64,000 nucleotides of DNA, taken from Dipylidium caninum. Its lineage: Eukaryota; Platyhelminthes; Cestoda; Cyclophyllidea; Dipylidiidae. The stretch spans positions 1 through 64,000 of the forward strand of contig QEYB01000926.1 of assembly GCA_017562135.1 (NCBI GenBank), read 5' to 3'. The notes beneath the pieces were generated by a model. It did no database searches, was not told where the DNA came from, and was given only the letters and a program-made list of their open reading frames with translations. Shown here piece after piece: positions 37,861 to 50,000 of the stretch. Position numbers and translations under genes: made by a program. How positions within the stretch are numbered: position 1 is the stretch's first letter; each line of letters begins with the position of its first letter.

Positions 37861-38285
37861 ATTGGTGATTGCAGGCGCAAGGCCACTTCACGCCACCGCC
37901 ATGAGATGTCAGCCACCTCGCCGCAAGTCACTGTCACCTCTGCCACTAACTTTGCTCTCACGTAGCAAATCAGCTAGAACACGGTCGATTCACACGTTAG
38001 CCCTAAGTGGGATTGTGGACAAAGTCACTCCTTTTATCTGGGACCAAACCGCCACAAGACACCTCGGAGAACCTCATCAGTCCTGCAGAGCATTGAGAAC
38101 TTGATGTTGCATAGCAAAAGAACCACCGTGGGACCAGAATGACACCCACTTCGGCGCAAACAGAGGCGCGTCTTAGTTGCAACTCTTTGCTACTTGGGCC
38201 TTTCAAGTGACAAATGATTAGTAAATAAAGCGAAGAGTGCAGCCGCTCCCCCAATGTGGTTGGCGGTTGGAGCGTCGGAGTGGAG

Positions 38286-38293
38286 TATAAAAG
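38286..38293 (+). promoter_or_regulatory. TATA box of peptide gene copy 3
   Basis: TATAAAAG followed by a GGCGGGCGGGC tract, 59 bp before the ATG. The distance implies a very short 5' UTR of about 30 nt. Confidence 0.75.
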
Positions 38294-38351
38294 GCGGCGG
38301 GCGGGCGGGCGGTCGGGGAGGTGCCAGTCTCACAGCGCCACTCACCCGACA

Positions 38352-38561
38352 ATGCGGCCCTTCGGTCTTCTCGTCTGCTTCGTCGCCCTCATGGTGCTTC
38401 AGGAGGTCTGGGGGGCGGTGGCTCAGGCAACCGACGTCGATTGCGAGGAGTTCAAAGAGGACCTGATCAAGGTCGGGTACAGGTTGCTTAAATACCTATC
38501 GAACTGTGAACATAAAGAACTTAAAAAGCAAATCTTCAGTGTGTTAAATAAGCTCATGTGA
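38352..38561 (+). CDS. Small secreted peptide, copy 3
   Basis: An intact single-exon 69-aa ORF. Residues 1-24 are identical to copy 1 and form a signal peptide. The mature part of about 45 aa begins near QATDVDCEEF, has two cysteines (31 and 52) and an amphipathic, Lys-rich helical C-terminus ending VLNKLM. A TATA box lies about 60 bp upstream and AATAAA 65 bp downstream. Upstream and downstream DNA is almost identical to the left-arm copy, while the mature coding region is strongly diverged. It lies between the end of the GPCR and the last exon of the GAS2-like gene. I do not recognise the family; a role as a secreted host-interaction or ligand-binding peptide is a guess. Confidence 0.78.
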   Translation: MRPFGLLVCFVALMVLQEVWGAVAQATDVDCEEFKEDLIKVGYRLLKYLSNCEHKELKKQIFSVLNKLM

Positions 38562-38625
38562 GCTCGTGCTTCCTTCCCCTCCACCTCGCGTGTGCTAACG
38601 ACACGCAGGCCCCAAGTCGACGGCC

Positions 38626-38631
38626 AATAAA
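38626..38631 (+). terminator. Polyadenylation signal of peptide gene copy 3
   Basis: AATAAA 65 bp after the TGA, followed by a T-rich stretch (GCTTTCAACCTCTG). Confidence 0.7.
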
Positions 38632-38861
38632 TTGCTCGCTTTCAACCTCTGCGACTCTTCGCAAATGGCCGGGGAATGGGGGTGTTTGGCCTGCTCTGGT
38701 CTGAGCTGCCTTGGGTTGACTTTTGTTGGGTTGCGTTGCCTTGGCCTGGTGCGACGGGCGAGCGGTGGGGAGAGGAGGTGGCGGTGAAGGGTCTGTGGTG
38801 GTGATGATGGAGATAAAGGCTCGTCGAAGCGGCCAACGGGGAGGAGGTTGCATCGCCGACG

Positions 38862-40518
38862 TGTCTGAAATACGCTTCACCTTAAACTTTGGCCGCAGCC
38901 ATGCGACGCCGCCTCCTTTACCTCTATTGCACTCACTTCAATGTCCCCCCAAACTGGATCGCCTTGCAAATCTGCCCCTCTCATGTCTCGAGTTGCCACT
39001 CACTCACTTTCTCCCACCTTCTCCCCATAAGCGGTTTCGAGGTGATTTTTCCGCTCGGCATTACGAGTATTCACTGAATGGCGGGCAGATGGCAGCACAG
39101 CGTTGGCAACTGATGTTTCTGTTATTCCACAGTCTCCTCCTTAGTTTCCTCCTCCGTGCCCTCCAACTTCCAGCCCTCTCTCTTTCCAGCGGTAGGGGAA
39201 ACAACTCTGCCGTTAGATTCAACACCACCCCAGCGAGATGGGATGCTTTTCTGATGACGAAGAGCAGGAGGAGGTGGTGGTGGACGCTTTTGGCATGATC
39301 GGCCACTCCTGATGCTGCTGCTGCAACTGCTTCCCCAGCCTGGAGTTTTGTTTCCCCCTCCCAAGAAATGGGCACCGCCTCACTCACCGCGCCCCTTTCG
39401 CCTTCGCCAGCCTGACTCTCCCACCTTCCGCACTCCATCGTCGCAGTCTTCGCTGGTCCATCGCCACCCACTCCACCCAACTCAGATAATGGGTGCACGC
39501 TCAAGTTGCACCCCTTCTTCTCACATCACCTTTTTCACCCGTTGCCTATATTTACTTGGCGCCTCTTTGACTCTCCACTTGTGTATTTCATCGTGTACCT
39601 ATTCACATGGCAAATTATCGTGGACGCTGATAACTTATCAGTGGAATGCTGCGCGCTGACAACCTCATAATGCACGGGCATCGCACATTACCGGGGGGAA
39701 AGTGCGCCCCTCCCCTCCACTCTCCCCACTGTGACAATATTCTTTTGCCGCTTTGACTCTGCGTCAGGCAGATGTAGAGAAGCAGTGGAAGGTCGCGATT
39801 GATGGTGGACGAGGGCGCGGTGTAGGAGGTGAGGAAATTGTGCTTTTCCCACTCCTCCTCCCTTCCTGCCCTGGGAGGCACTTGACACCGCGAAAGGACA
39901 TCGCGCCCCTCTCGCACCGAGGTCCTGCTCAGTGCCGAATAAAAGATGCAGATGCAGAGTGAAACGGCCGCCAAGTAAACATGTGACAACACTCCTTTGC
40001 CACACGTGACGCATGTTCACTTGGCGCCCGTTTCACTCTCCACTTGTATCTTTCACTGTGTACACACTGACGTGACGTGGCAAATGGACTCAAGTGAGGT
40101 GGAGTCACGTTGGCTGATGGCGAAGTTGCCTTGGCCCACTGCACCTTTACACGAATTGCAACGGGGCGGAGACGCCACAGAATACGCCAAAAGACACATT
40201 CCTTGAATCCGCTGAGTAAGCAGCCAGTCCAAGGCCGAACACGAAGGGGCCTCGGTGGCAGTGGAGGCGTCATCTTAAGGTAAGAAAGGGCGAGAGAGAG
40301 GAGAGGAGAGGGTGGAGTGCGACAATGCGTTGTAGATTTATGTGGAAAAAGAAGAGAAGGGGAATAATACCTCGAATCGTCTCAAAAGTAGCACTTCTGT
40401 TTAACCCACTCTGTTAGGTTCCAGAGAAGGAGTCAGTGGAGTTGCCGAGAGAGGCCGGAGAAAATGCCTGTGATGTGAAGAGCCTTGGACAGAGTGTCTG
40501 TTCTAGTCAAATCCCGCC
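38862..40518. other. Gene-free stretch between peptide copy 3 and the GAS2-like gene
   Basis: Besides the short repeat cluster at 39541-40085, it holds a 40-bp segment at 39834-39872 that also occurs in the left arm near 12177-12217. I see no convincing coding sequence. Confidence 0.6.
39541..40085. repeat. Cluster of three short repeats, one inverted
   Basis: A unit of about 65 bp with the core TTTACTTGGCGCC...TTTGACTCTCCACTTGT occurs directly at 39541-39615 and 40011-40085 and inverted at about 39930-39990. The last two face each other across a very short gap and could form a hairpin. Confidence 0.65.
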
Positions 40519-40524
40519 TTTATT
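40519..40524 (-). terminator. Polyadenylation signal of the GAS2-like gene
   Basis: AATAAA on the - strand, about 180 bp after the stop codon. Confidence 0.5.
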
Positions 40525-40705
40525 GCCAAAATGTTTGGGAATACATGCACACACACATACACGCACTGACACTGGTGAAAAATTCACGGTGTAGTTATGA
40601 CGCCGTCGAGGCGGGAGGTGGGAGGAGGGGGGGGGGATGGAAGTAGGGCATGTCATTATCACAGACGAAAGGATAGAAAGAAATAGGAAATCACCGAAGC
40701 TTAAG

Positions 40706-41038
40706 TCATCGAGAATTCGTCTTGAGGACTTGTGCCTCGGGCCAGGATTTGAGGAGGTTGGCCGCGGAGACGTGGATCACCCCGCCGGCCTCCCCATTCG
40801 CGTGGGAGTGAGAGGAAGAGGAGGTGAGGCTGAATAGATCGCCCTCCTTCTGCCGGCAGGGATCGTATCGGTCGAGGAATTGGTTGAGAGTCAGCCAACC
40901 TCCGCCCACACGCACCATCACGTGGGAGTGGAACCGACGCAGGTAGTAGACACGCGAGCCCATTTGGTAGCGACCCTCGTCCACACGAATTAGCCGGTTC
41001 CGGTGGCAACACGTGCATTGGGCGGTCTGTCGACGAAC
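40706..41038 (-). CDS. GAS2-like last exon (GAR domain)
   Basis: Acceptor CTTCCCCAG. Encodes 110 aa: VRRQTAQCTCCHRN, DEGRYQMGSRVYYLRRFH, SHVMVRVGGGWLTLNQFL, DRYDPCR, then a short Ser/His tail ending TNSR and TGA. The zinc-ligand-like cysteines and the GGGW core of GAR domains are all present. Confidence 0.93.
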   Translation of the reverse strand, partial: VRRQTAQCTCCHRNRLIRVDEGRYQMGSRVYYLRRFHSHVMVRVGGGWLTLNQFLDRYDPCRQKEGDLFSLTSSSSHSHANGEAGGVIHVSAANLLKSWPEAQVLKTNSR

Positions 41039-44000
41039 CTGGGGAAGAAGGTGGCTCGCGCGTTAACACACGACTCGCTCTCGTCTCGCTGGCGCGGTGT
41101 GAGGAGCCACCAAAAAACCATTGAGCTTCGACTAAATTAGACGCTTACGAGACGAGATCCCTCGGCGTCTTCTCGACTCCCGCCTCCCTGAGGATGCTCA
41201 GCTCAGGAGAACATGAACGCACGAAGGAAGGGAGGAAGGCAGGAGAAGAAGGGGTAAATGACTGCCAGTTGAATTAAGCCTGATAATGTGTCAGAAGGAG
41301 TAGATGCCCGATCTCGCCCCCACCCCCACCCACGCCCCCGTGATCGGTCAACCGTCCACCACTAAGCAGTGATTTGTGCAAGAGTTATTCAGCTAGAACA
41401 TGCACTTCGGGTGACAGGAGACCCGTGTGGAGGGAGGGGAAGAGGGGGAAGAGCAGCAACGAACCGCGCTGACAGTGGCTGTCAAGACGGCTGATCTGTG
41501 GTGCGAGGAGAGGAGAGATATTTGGGTCTGATCAACTGGGCACGTGGGTCTGCTGTGGGGCATCGACGGCCAGGGGAGGAGGATTACCCCGAGGGGCGGT
41601 GGGTGGAGAGGGAAGAGAGAGACTGAGGAGGCAGAAGGCAAGAAAAGGTGATGGAACGGGAGGGATTAAAGGACGCGTTTCAGGGCAGAATGCGCGCGCA
41701 GATCTCGGTGATGCAAATCATCTTGAGGAGTCCTCGCCCGCATCAGATCCTAATCGCCATTAATCACAAACCAAATAAATAAGGCGAAGGAAACGGTTGG
41801 GAAAGGGGCAATTTGCGTCCACCTTCCATCTCCCACTCAGAGCCGCATCCTTTCTCCCTGGAATCTGGACTGTGCAAGGCGGTGGAATCCACTCTGGGGG
41901 AACAGAAATCCCATCAAGTGGCGATGTGATCGTCTCAATTGCTCGACAAGATTTCTTTACAAATCACACATGGCTGAGTAAATTTCCTCTCCCCCCCCCC
42001 TTTTTTTTGTCTTTTCTAGTCTGTACAGGCAAAGCAATCAAATTTCCAAGCCAAAAAAGCTGAAACGACCATTTAAGTGATTTTCGCAGACAAAAACAAT
42101 ACAATGATGGTCCAGCCGCTCAAAGACCCCTATCGCCCCGGGAAATCCCCTCGAGCGTCGACACTCCTGTGTCACCGCTCGTCGTCCACAGAGTGACAGT
42201 CGACCTATCAAACGAATGCTCTGCTGATACCGAGCAAACTGAGGCAGGACTCGACTAAAAATAGGAGCCCTCGTAAATAGGCAGATCGAGTTAAAAGGAC
42301 AATGAAAAACAAGGGACCGCAACAGCGTCGCTCGAGGTGGCATTTCAAATGAAGGGGTTAAACGCGACTGCCAGACGCTCGAGTTGTCACATCAGGCAAA
42401 AATGGAGGTTCGCCGGTTCGCCCCGCTAACTGGATACAAAATCGGAGCATCCACACCGCCAACGGTACACACTCCGCCGCCGCCGCCGCCGCCGCCGCCT
42501 CCACCACCACCACCACCACCGCCTCCCTCCTCCTCCTCCTCCTCGTCCTCCTCCTCCTAAGATTAAGATTCCCCAACGAAGAAGGCAAAAAAAGGAGAGG
42601 CTCAACCTGCCCCACCCTCTTTGTCTGCACTGAGCACAGGGCCTTGGTGGAAGCGGCTGGATGGAGTTCAGATAAAGAAAGAAGGGTCGACGGTAGGTCT
42701 CCCAACCCAGTCTATTGCGACCCGCGCCACGCCTCTGGGTCCACCGCTGTCTCTCTCAGACCCGACTCGTGGGTGTGTGTGTGTGTGTGTGTGTTACCAA
42801 GGCGCTCAGCGTGGTGGGATGGGCCAACGAGTGAAGGAGAGGGGAAAAGACCCTCAACCGAGGCAAATCGGAGCTGCGGGAGTACAGACAGGAGTGGGAG
42901 AAGGTGTTGGTATCTCACTAGCCAAAGGTTCCACTAACCGCTTCTAAATCGTGGAAGAAAAGGGGGAAGAGGTGACAGAAGACGCGACAAAAGGCGCCTC
43001 CCAGCCGAAGCCCATGGCGAATTTGGTGCATTCATACCGCCGGTCGGCTATAAAGTCTGCGGAGCATCGAGAGGGGAGATGATCGGCGGGAGAATTTGGT
43101 GGACACTGAGCCGGGGCAACGGCGACATGGCAATGTCTATCGGTGAATTATCCACATCTTAGGTGCATAGAGAACGGTTTTATACCACTACACATGGGAT
43201 TTGGTGTGGGACAGGAGAAGGAAACAGAGAAGGAGGCGTGAATGGGGACAGTAGAGACACGGAAGAGGGAGGCGCGGACACGGGAAGCTAATCACGGCCA
43301 CAAGAGACAAGAGAAACTGTTGATACTCTTGAGGATTAGCAGCCACCCTGTACGACTGGGAAAATCTTTAACAGTGTTGAGAAACCCGTGGAAGAGGAGG
43401 GCGAAGCAGGAGAGAGCAGAGGGGGAGGAAGCGTATTTTAAACACGCCGTCAACAAATCTTTGTTCCATGAACCAACTCTACATCAAAACGCGCGGTGCG
43501 GGGCAAGGGGAGGGCGGGCGGCCGGCCATCAGAGGTTAAAATCAAAGTGTTGGGGCAGGAAAACAAGGAAGCCTTGTAGGGGCATGAGTGGTTTACTCCA
43601 CCTCACGCCCATGTCTCCCCGCCATTCATGCCTGTCAGAAAAAAGGTATGCCACTGTTCCAGTCACTGTTGCTCGAGTAAAGCGGTCCTAAGTAGCAATT
43701 CACTTCTGGAGAGATTTTATCGGGTTGGAAACTATGAAACGGCTGTTGAATACAAGGAGAAAACAAAAAGTGGTGATTTTCACGCTATTTGTTATAGTCA
43801 ATCAAAATAATTTTCATTGACATCTCCTACCTTCTGACAGTAGTTGGGGAAGTCATGAGTCTTTTTAAAAGAAAATTTTTATTTTTAGGGCTAATCAGTG
43901 ATTTAAAGCCTTTTATAACATCATTTTGGTCATTACATCTATTTTCTCTCTAAGAAGTATTTCGTAATTATATAAAAAAGCAGCAATCGGTCGGCGAAAT

Positions 44001-47000
44001 ACCGAGTGAATATGGGGAATGCGGTAGAACTCCATACGGCAGAGAAGGTTCAACTTGTCAGCAATAGTTGAGACTTCATGTGTTCGTCGTGCATTGTTCC
44101 ACGCACTCGCTCGCTCGCCCGGTCCATCATCTCTTCTTGCGTCAGTCCGTACGGTCACCAGGTGTAAGTCCACTTCTTTTTCCTCATCACCTCTTTCACG
44201 CAGACGTTGTTTTAACACAGCCGCGTGGATGGCTATTTCCTATTTGGTGTAGACCCAGATTCACGAACAGTTCCGTGTGGTGAATGGATTCCACAATCGT
44301 TGTCATCACTGCTTTCTCCTCCTCCTCCTCGTCATCATCTACCTGGACCGGTGGTCTTCCTTGAGGCGATGCTCCTTGACGACACTTAAACTAATAGAAC
44401 GAAGCTTTTGCAACCAAAAAACCGAGTATCTCCCTTTTCATCAGTGGATCCATCTCCGAACACCTCGTTAATATTTCTCGAAGCTTGTTCATCTGCCCTA
44501 TGATTCAATTTGAACTCGTAAAAGAAAAGTAGATGCTAATCGTGTTTTGTTTCTTTCTGTTCTCGTCAGCAAATAAAACAAAAATGGGATACAAACAAGG
44601 GAAAATTATACGAAAGGGATAGGAAGAAAAGCATTAACGTTTATAAACAAAAGTGTCGAGCTTATGTCACAATGTCTCTCTGTCAGTAGCAGCTGAACAC
44701 GGAGTAAACAAAAAGCTCGTTTCATAGTTTCCAGTCTGATATCCGCTTATCAAATCGCCTTTAACTGGGTGAGGCCATGTGACGCAGGATCGAGGGTTTA
44801 AGGGGAGAGAAGACACACAAAAAACGGGGAAAATTGGGGGAGAAGTGGCACATGATCAAGAAGACTAACCAGCAGGTGATCAAAAACACGACTGGATTCG
44901 AACGACAGTGAAGGGGCGTGTGACATCACGTCTGATAGGAGAGCGGGGAAAAAACACGGAACGGGAAGGGCGCACTTCCACGCCTACGCTCGGGCGTCGA
45001 ATCCCAAGTCGCCTCGTGAAGTGAATAACTACTTGCAAAGTCGAGTGACACCGAGTTGTTTTAGGCGATATCATGAGGAGGAGGGGGAGGATGGAGCACG
45101 TGGCTGAAACGATGGCACAGCCAGAGGTCTGCCTCATTTCCGGGCAGAGCTCGCGGAAGGTGGGCAGGCATGAGGGTTGTTTACCAAACTTGCCTAGCGA
45201 ATGTGTGAGCGTTAAAACACAGGGGTTGTGAGAGTTGGTCTCACTGAGGCCAGAAACACGTGGCTCCTAGAGTAGCTGGGTGAAATCACCATTGTATCGC
45301 AGCAAATAAATAGCCAAGTGGAGCAGATGAAGGCGAAGTTTGTGTGGAGTCTCAAGGGGACAGGGGAAGAGAATGATGGGAGGGGGACGCTTGCTAGCCC
45401 ATAAGACGAACGGTAGGCGGAAGAGAGTCTCAACCCTGAGACAAAAAGCCATTCACGGAAAGGTGGAGATAATTGGAGAGTGAGGGGAACGGTAAGACGG
45501 GGTGGGGACCAACGATAATTAGGCTTAAACACAAAGGGGGAAATTGAAATGAGCCTTGAAATCAGGATAAATAAAGGTGACCTTGGAATGTCTCATAACT
45601 TTGGGTCTGGCAAGACTAGAGAAGAGTCAAATAACAGTGAGATGCGAGAGATGAGAACTCACCTCCGCGGCGAGGTCTGAACACGAGGACGAGTGACTGG
45701 CGAAGCCGGACGAGGAGAGTTTGGACAGAGAAGAGGCGGAATTGGGCACTTGGGATTTGACCGCGCGCCCCACTTGGGTCCGATCTTCCAGAGGTGTTCG
45801 CACTTGACTACGCGAACGCGTTTGTTGGCCGGCCAAAGTCGCCTTAACAGTGGGGATTGACGATTTGCTCAGCGTTTGAGACTTCGATTGGAGTCCTAAA
45901 AAGGCAGAAGAAAACATCTTATGAGTCTCTTACCTTTCATGGCAATTAATCTGGCGGTCTTGAAGACTTCCTACCTGCTTCCCCTCTTGGCTGAGGGAGA
46001 GGAGGGGGAAGGGAAGAAAGGCGTTGCTTTAGCAACACGAACCGCCAAGCTCAGGTCTGAAGTCCCAGCCCAGAGGACCAGGGAAGAGGAAAAACATACT
46101 TATGAAAGAATTTGAGCCTCGTGGGAGGTGAAGAAAGAGATCTATGCAAATTTTGAGTGGCTTCACACCATCGCCATAGACAATTCACCAAGTGGACTGA
46201 CTATCGCAACAGAGATTAACGCCTACGTAACTCACGAAACAGGATATTTGCAGATAAGGTAATGATTATAGTTAGCCTGGAAGGAAGGCTTTCGAGGGGC
46301 CTTGAAACCAGGCCTCCTCCAAGGGAAATCTTCGTGGACCGCTCGAGGATGACAGTGTTAGCCAGCACCACGGGGGACCCATTGAAACACGTCCAACGTC
46401 CGTGATAAAATTGAGGGGAATTGGGGGTAACGAAAGTCGCTTCGAGAAGGCCAAGAGAGGATCGAAGGAGCGGCAAACAAAACCACTCCACTCCCACTTC
46501 CACTCCGCCCTCTTCCCTTTCCCATGGCGGTAGTGACCTTGAGAGAGTAGACAAATGCGATGATTGCTGCTGCCCCACCGCAGGGCAATTCACACCCAAA
46601 AAGTGGAGGCCACATGATCGGTGCTTCCTGGACCCCCAGAGGAGGAGGCGTTATTCCAACAAATTTTCTTCCCCCCCCCCCCACCAACCCCACTTCACCG
46701 CCTCAACTGCCCATCCATCGAGTAGCAGTGAATCCGAGCGACAGGCGAGGCCCCGGATTGACGCGGTGCCCTAATGTGGGCCGTAAAAGTCCGCCCAATT
46801 AACTACACAACACCCATTACCATGGGCGATTGGAAGTCGGTGGAACAGTACACTTTCCGTTTGATGAACGCCCTGGCCACCCAGTGTGCACTAATGTTGG
46901 GGTACTTTTGAATGTAGCATTTCTAAAATGAGCATTTTGAGTACGAGGGCAGGAGGGTAGTGACGTGACAGCGCTTTTTTGCCATATTTTCGCCTTGGAA

Positions 47001-50000
47001 GTCGCCAAGCAAAGGAGGGAGGCGAGGAAACGAGGCGAATGACTAGCATGTGGGGGAGTGTTCTGCGTTTGCCAACTGGGAGGCTTGCGGCGGGCTTTGA
47101 TTGGGTTGAAGGGATTGAGGGAAGAAGAACAAAAAATAAGGGTAGAAGGAGTATGAAGATATTTTGGGGCGTAGATTGATGCCTTGATTGCGTGAAGAAA
47201 AGTCAGTCGGGAGAGAGAGGAAAGAAAATCAGAGTTGGAGAAAGAGGTGACCATCGTAACGCTTCGCTTGACTAACCTCGCACAGTCACGCCCTCATCCT
47301 GTCCATCCCTCGTATTCCTCCGTTTAGCCCCTGCCTTCGTCAATTCCCGTAGATCTGCTGCCGACGTGGAGCGTTTGACAACGTCGACGCGACCTCGGGC
47401 GGCATCACGAGCTTTGGGCGCAGGAATCTTGGTGACTCCGCGTGACCTCGGGTGGGGCGTCGGCGCGGAGGCCTTGAGAGGCGGCAGGGAGGCCGACGAG
47501 ATGGTAGTGTCGCCCAGATCACTGGAGTCGTCTACTTCAACATACACCGTGGTTGTGGCTGCTGCAACCCCCCGACCCGCGTTGTTGGCGTTGCTCTGGC
47601 AGGCGGCATCGCTGGCTAATGGAGGTAAGACAAAACCTACTCATGTATTTCAAGTAAACACGTTAACGCGTGTCACAGACAGCAGACGGACGCGTCGCCT
47701 TCACATGAGTGCGGTCGCCTCGGCGGGCAGTCTAAATTGGAGTGATGAGGCGATGGGTGGAGGAGAACACATAGCCTGAATCAAGTCAATAAGTTTGAAG
47801 AGTCGTTCGAAGTGGAAGCACCGGCAGCACGCACACACGTCCGTCCTCGGCGCATCCTCACCAGTCCGAAGCCGCCGCGGAAGAGAAACTTGCCAGACTA
47901 CCTACCCCCTCAGGAGAGTAGATCATCGAGGCGAGGAGATTATATCGCCACACACACACACACACACAGACAGACAGAAAAGATTTGCCATATCCACACG
48001 GGATCTTTCGTGAGGAGCACATGTCAATCTTGGGGCGTATTTACCACCGCTTGGTGAGGCGGTTAACGTGGGATGGGAATTTTACGCACATTAAGGTTAC
48101 TCAGGAGAGGCCGTGACTCTACTTAAGGGGAAAACTCAAACAAACACGGAGGATGAAGGAGAAAGCTGGTCTACTTTCATGATTTCCCTGTTGTTGAAGA
48201 GGGCGAGACGGTTGAAAACGACGAAGGAAGAGTGCAAATACCACCAGTGAGTTCGGACTATTACGAGAAGGGAGATGGGAAAAGGGTAAACGTACACAAG
48301 TCCGAGGTTAAGAGTGTATTCGTGGCGATTGTAGAGGTGCCATTCAAACTGTCGCGTTCAACTAGAGTGGAGGAGTCTGTGCGACCTTCTCCTACCGAAT
48401 TTTCTTCGTCCACATTGAAGGAGACATCGACGAGGACATCGGTAGTCTGGTTAGAGAAATACCGTAGCACGGGTTCAGTTTTCACCGAGGCGATACTGCA
48501 GTCGGCCGACTCATTTTCCGACGAGGTCGAGATGGAGACGGAGGAGTGAAGAGAACTGGCGAATTTCCTGTCCGCCACCCGGGAGGCGTAGACGCTAACG
48601 TCCACTTTGCCACACTCCTCCGTCATTGTGGTGGCGGGTGTAGACGACACTGATGCTGCTGCTGCTGCTGCAGCCTCCAGAGCCTCAATCTCCCGCTCCA
48701 TCCTCACCAATTCAGGCAACTCGGCCAGTCCGAAACGGCTGGCGAGACGAGCAAGATCCATAAGTGTCAGGAGGACGTTCTTCTCCTCGGTCCGATTCAC
48801 TAGGATAATCAAGGCAAAAAATGGCGCTTTACTCGCGTCGTTGCAACCCCTCGCCTCAACACGTCTTGGCTACTCAAAATTCTCACCGGACGATTTACTG
48901 TCCGAGAGATGTTTTCGCTCATCGCGTTAGCGGGTTTAATGCGCACTGCCCACCACAGGCAGAAGGGAACTCATTAGAAATGGGTGCCTTGAAAAGACGT
49001 AAATTTTAAACCAACGGTAGGCACGTTAACCAATCAAGGAGTCCAAGTGCAACAAGGACTTGAACTTCTTGTCAATTAACATACACCAGATTGCAAGTAT
49101 GCAAGGTTGGAGGGAGGGGAGGAGGCCGGGGCGGAGAAGATTGGAAATGACATCTCGACAGAGGACTTTACTTTCCAGAAGACCAGTTAACGAAAAAGTG
49201 AGGGAGGTGCAGGAACTCCTCAAGATACGAGAAATTGCCATGTCATGACAGGCACATCACACGAGGCAGTGGTCGTTCAACCTAAGAACGGCGAAGTGGA
49301 ACATTTCAGAGGGCTTCCAGTCCGCTTTATGGAGCATGAGGAGGATTGCCGGCCTTCGTGTATTTCAATAAAAATTCCGCTGACCTCAAGTCGAGGTCAC
49401 AAAACGGTCGGACTGTGAACTTGGCAAGGTAGCCAGGCCTGTTGATTAATCTCAACTGAGAGGGAGGGGGGGGGGGCATAAGTTGGTTCCTCGTCAGGCC
49501 GACGTGCTCCAGGCCACTGGGCAAGTACAGAGTGAATAAACTCCATCCAGCGCAGTGATCCACTTGATGGATTAGAGGGTATTCATGTCACCATCTTCGG
49601 CTAAAGTGATTAAAAGCAGCCCAAAACACACCGACTTCTGGCCTTCTCCCCTTCGACAGGATGATTTAGAGCTCCTTTTAGCGGGTGCAGTGCAGATGCT
49701 GGCCGCAGGTAAGTACACAAAGACAAGAAGTACACGAAACAAGTGACCACAAGCGAGTTTTTTTATGTAATCGTTTCCTAATCATTCAGTAGAAATGTAG
49801 CATAAGTGTACCACTCCGACGAAAGTCTACTTTAGTTAGAGAAGATGAGTAGAGACGAGGAAAGGGAGGAGGTCACAGAAAGAGGAGGCGGTCTGACTCT
49901 CAATCAACACACACACTTGTTGCTAGGGCGTGGGGCAGAAAATTAGTCACGAGTGAGGTAACTTCCCGCCCTCTACTCCAGATTTGCGAAGTAAACTCGC

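Larger units (their letters stand above)
37862..38860 (+). repeat. Third copy of the peptide-gene duplication unit
   Basis: About 1 kb containing promoter, gene and 3' flank. It matches the left arm 12820-13815 (reverse complement) very closely outside the mature-peptide codons, and the right arm from about 21030 to 22020 more loosely. At its left edge it abuts an inverted fragment of GPCR intron 3. Confidence 0.85.
42110..43150 (+). repeat. 1-kb direct duplication, GAS2-like intron copy
   Basis: Partner of 17850-18930. It lies in the intron between the last two exons of the GAS2-like gene, which suggests that this is the original location. Confidence 0.85.
41039..45662 (-). other. Large intron of the GAS2-like gene
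   Basis: A 4.6-kb intron carrying the 1-kb segment duplicated in the palindrome spacer (42110-43150) and repeat copy C (43760-44035). No nested gene is recognised. Confidence 0.75.

Noticed and set aside
44890..44912. GATTCGAAC resembling a tRNA T-arm box
   Set aside because: No matching A box, acceptor stem or anticodon arm could be built around it.
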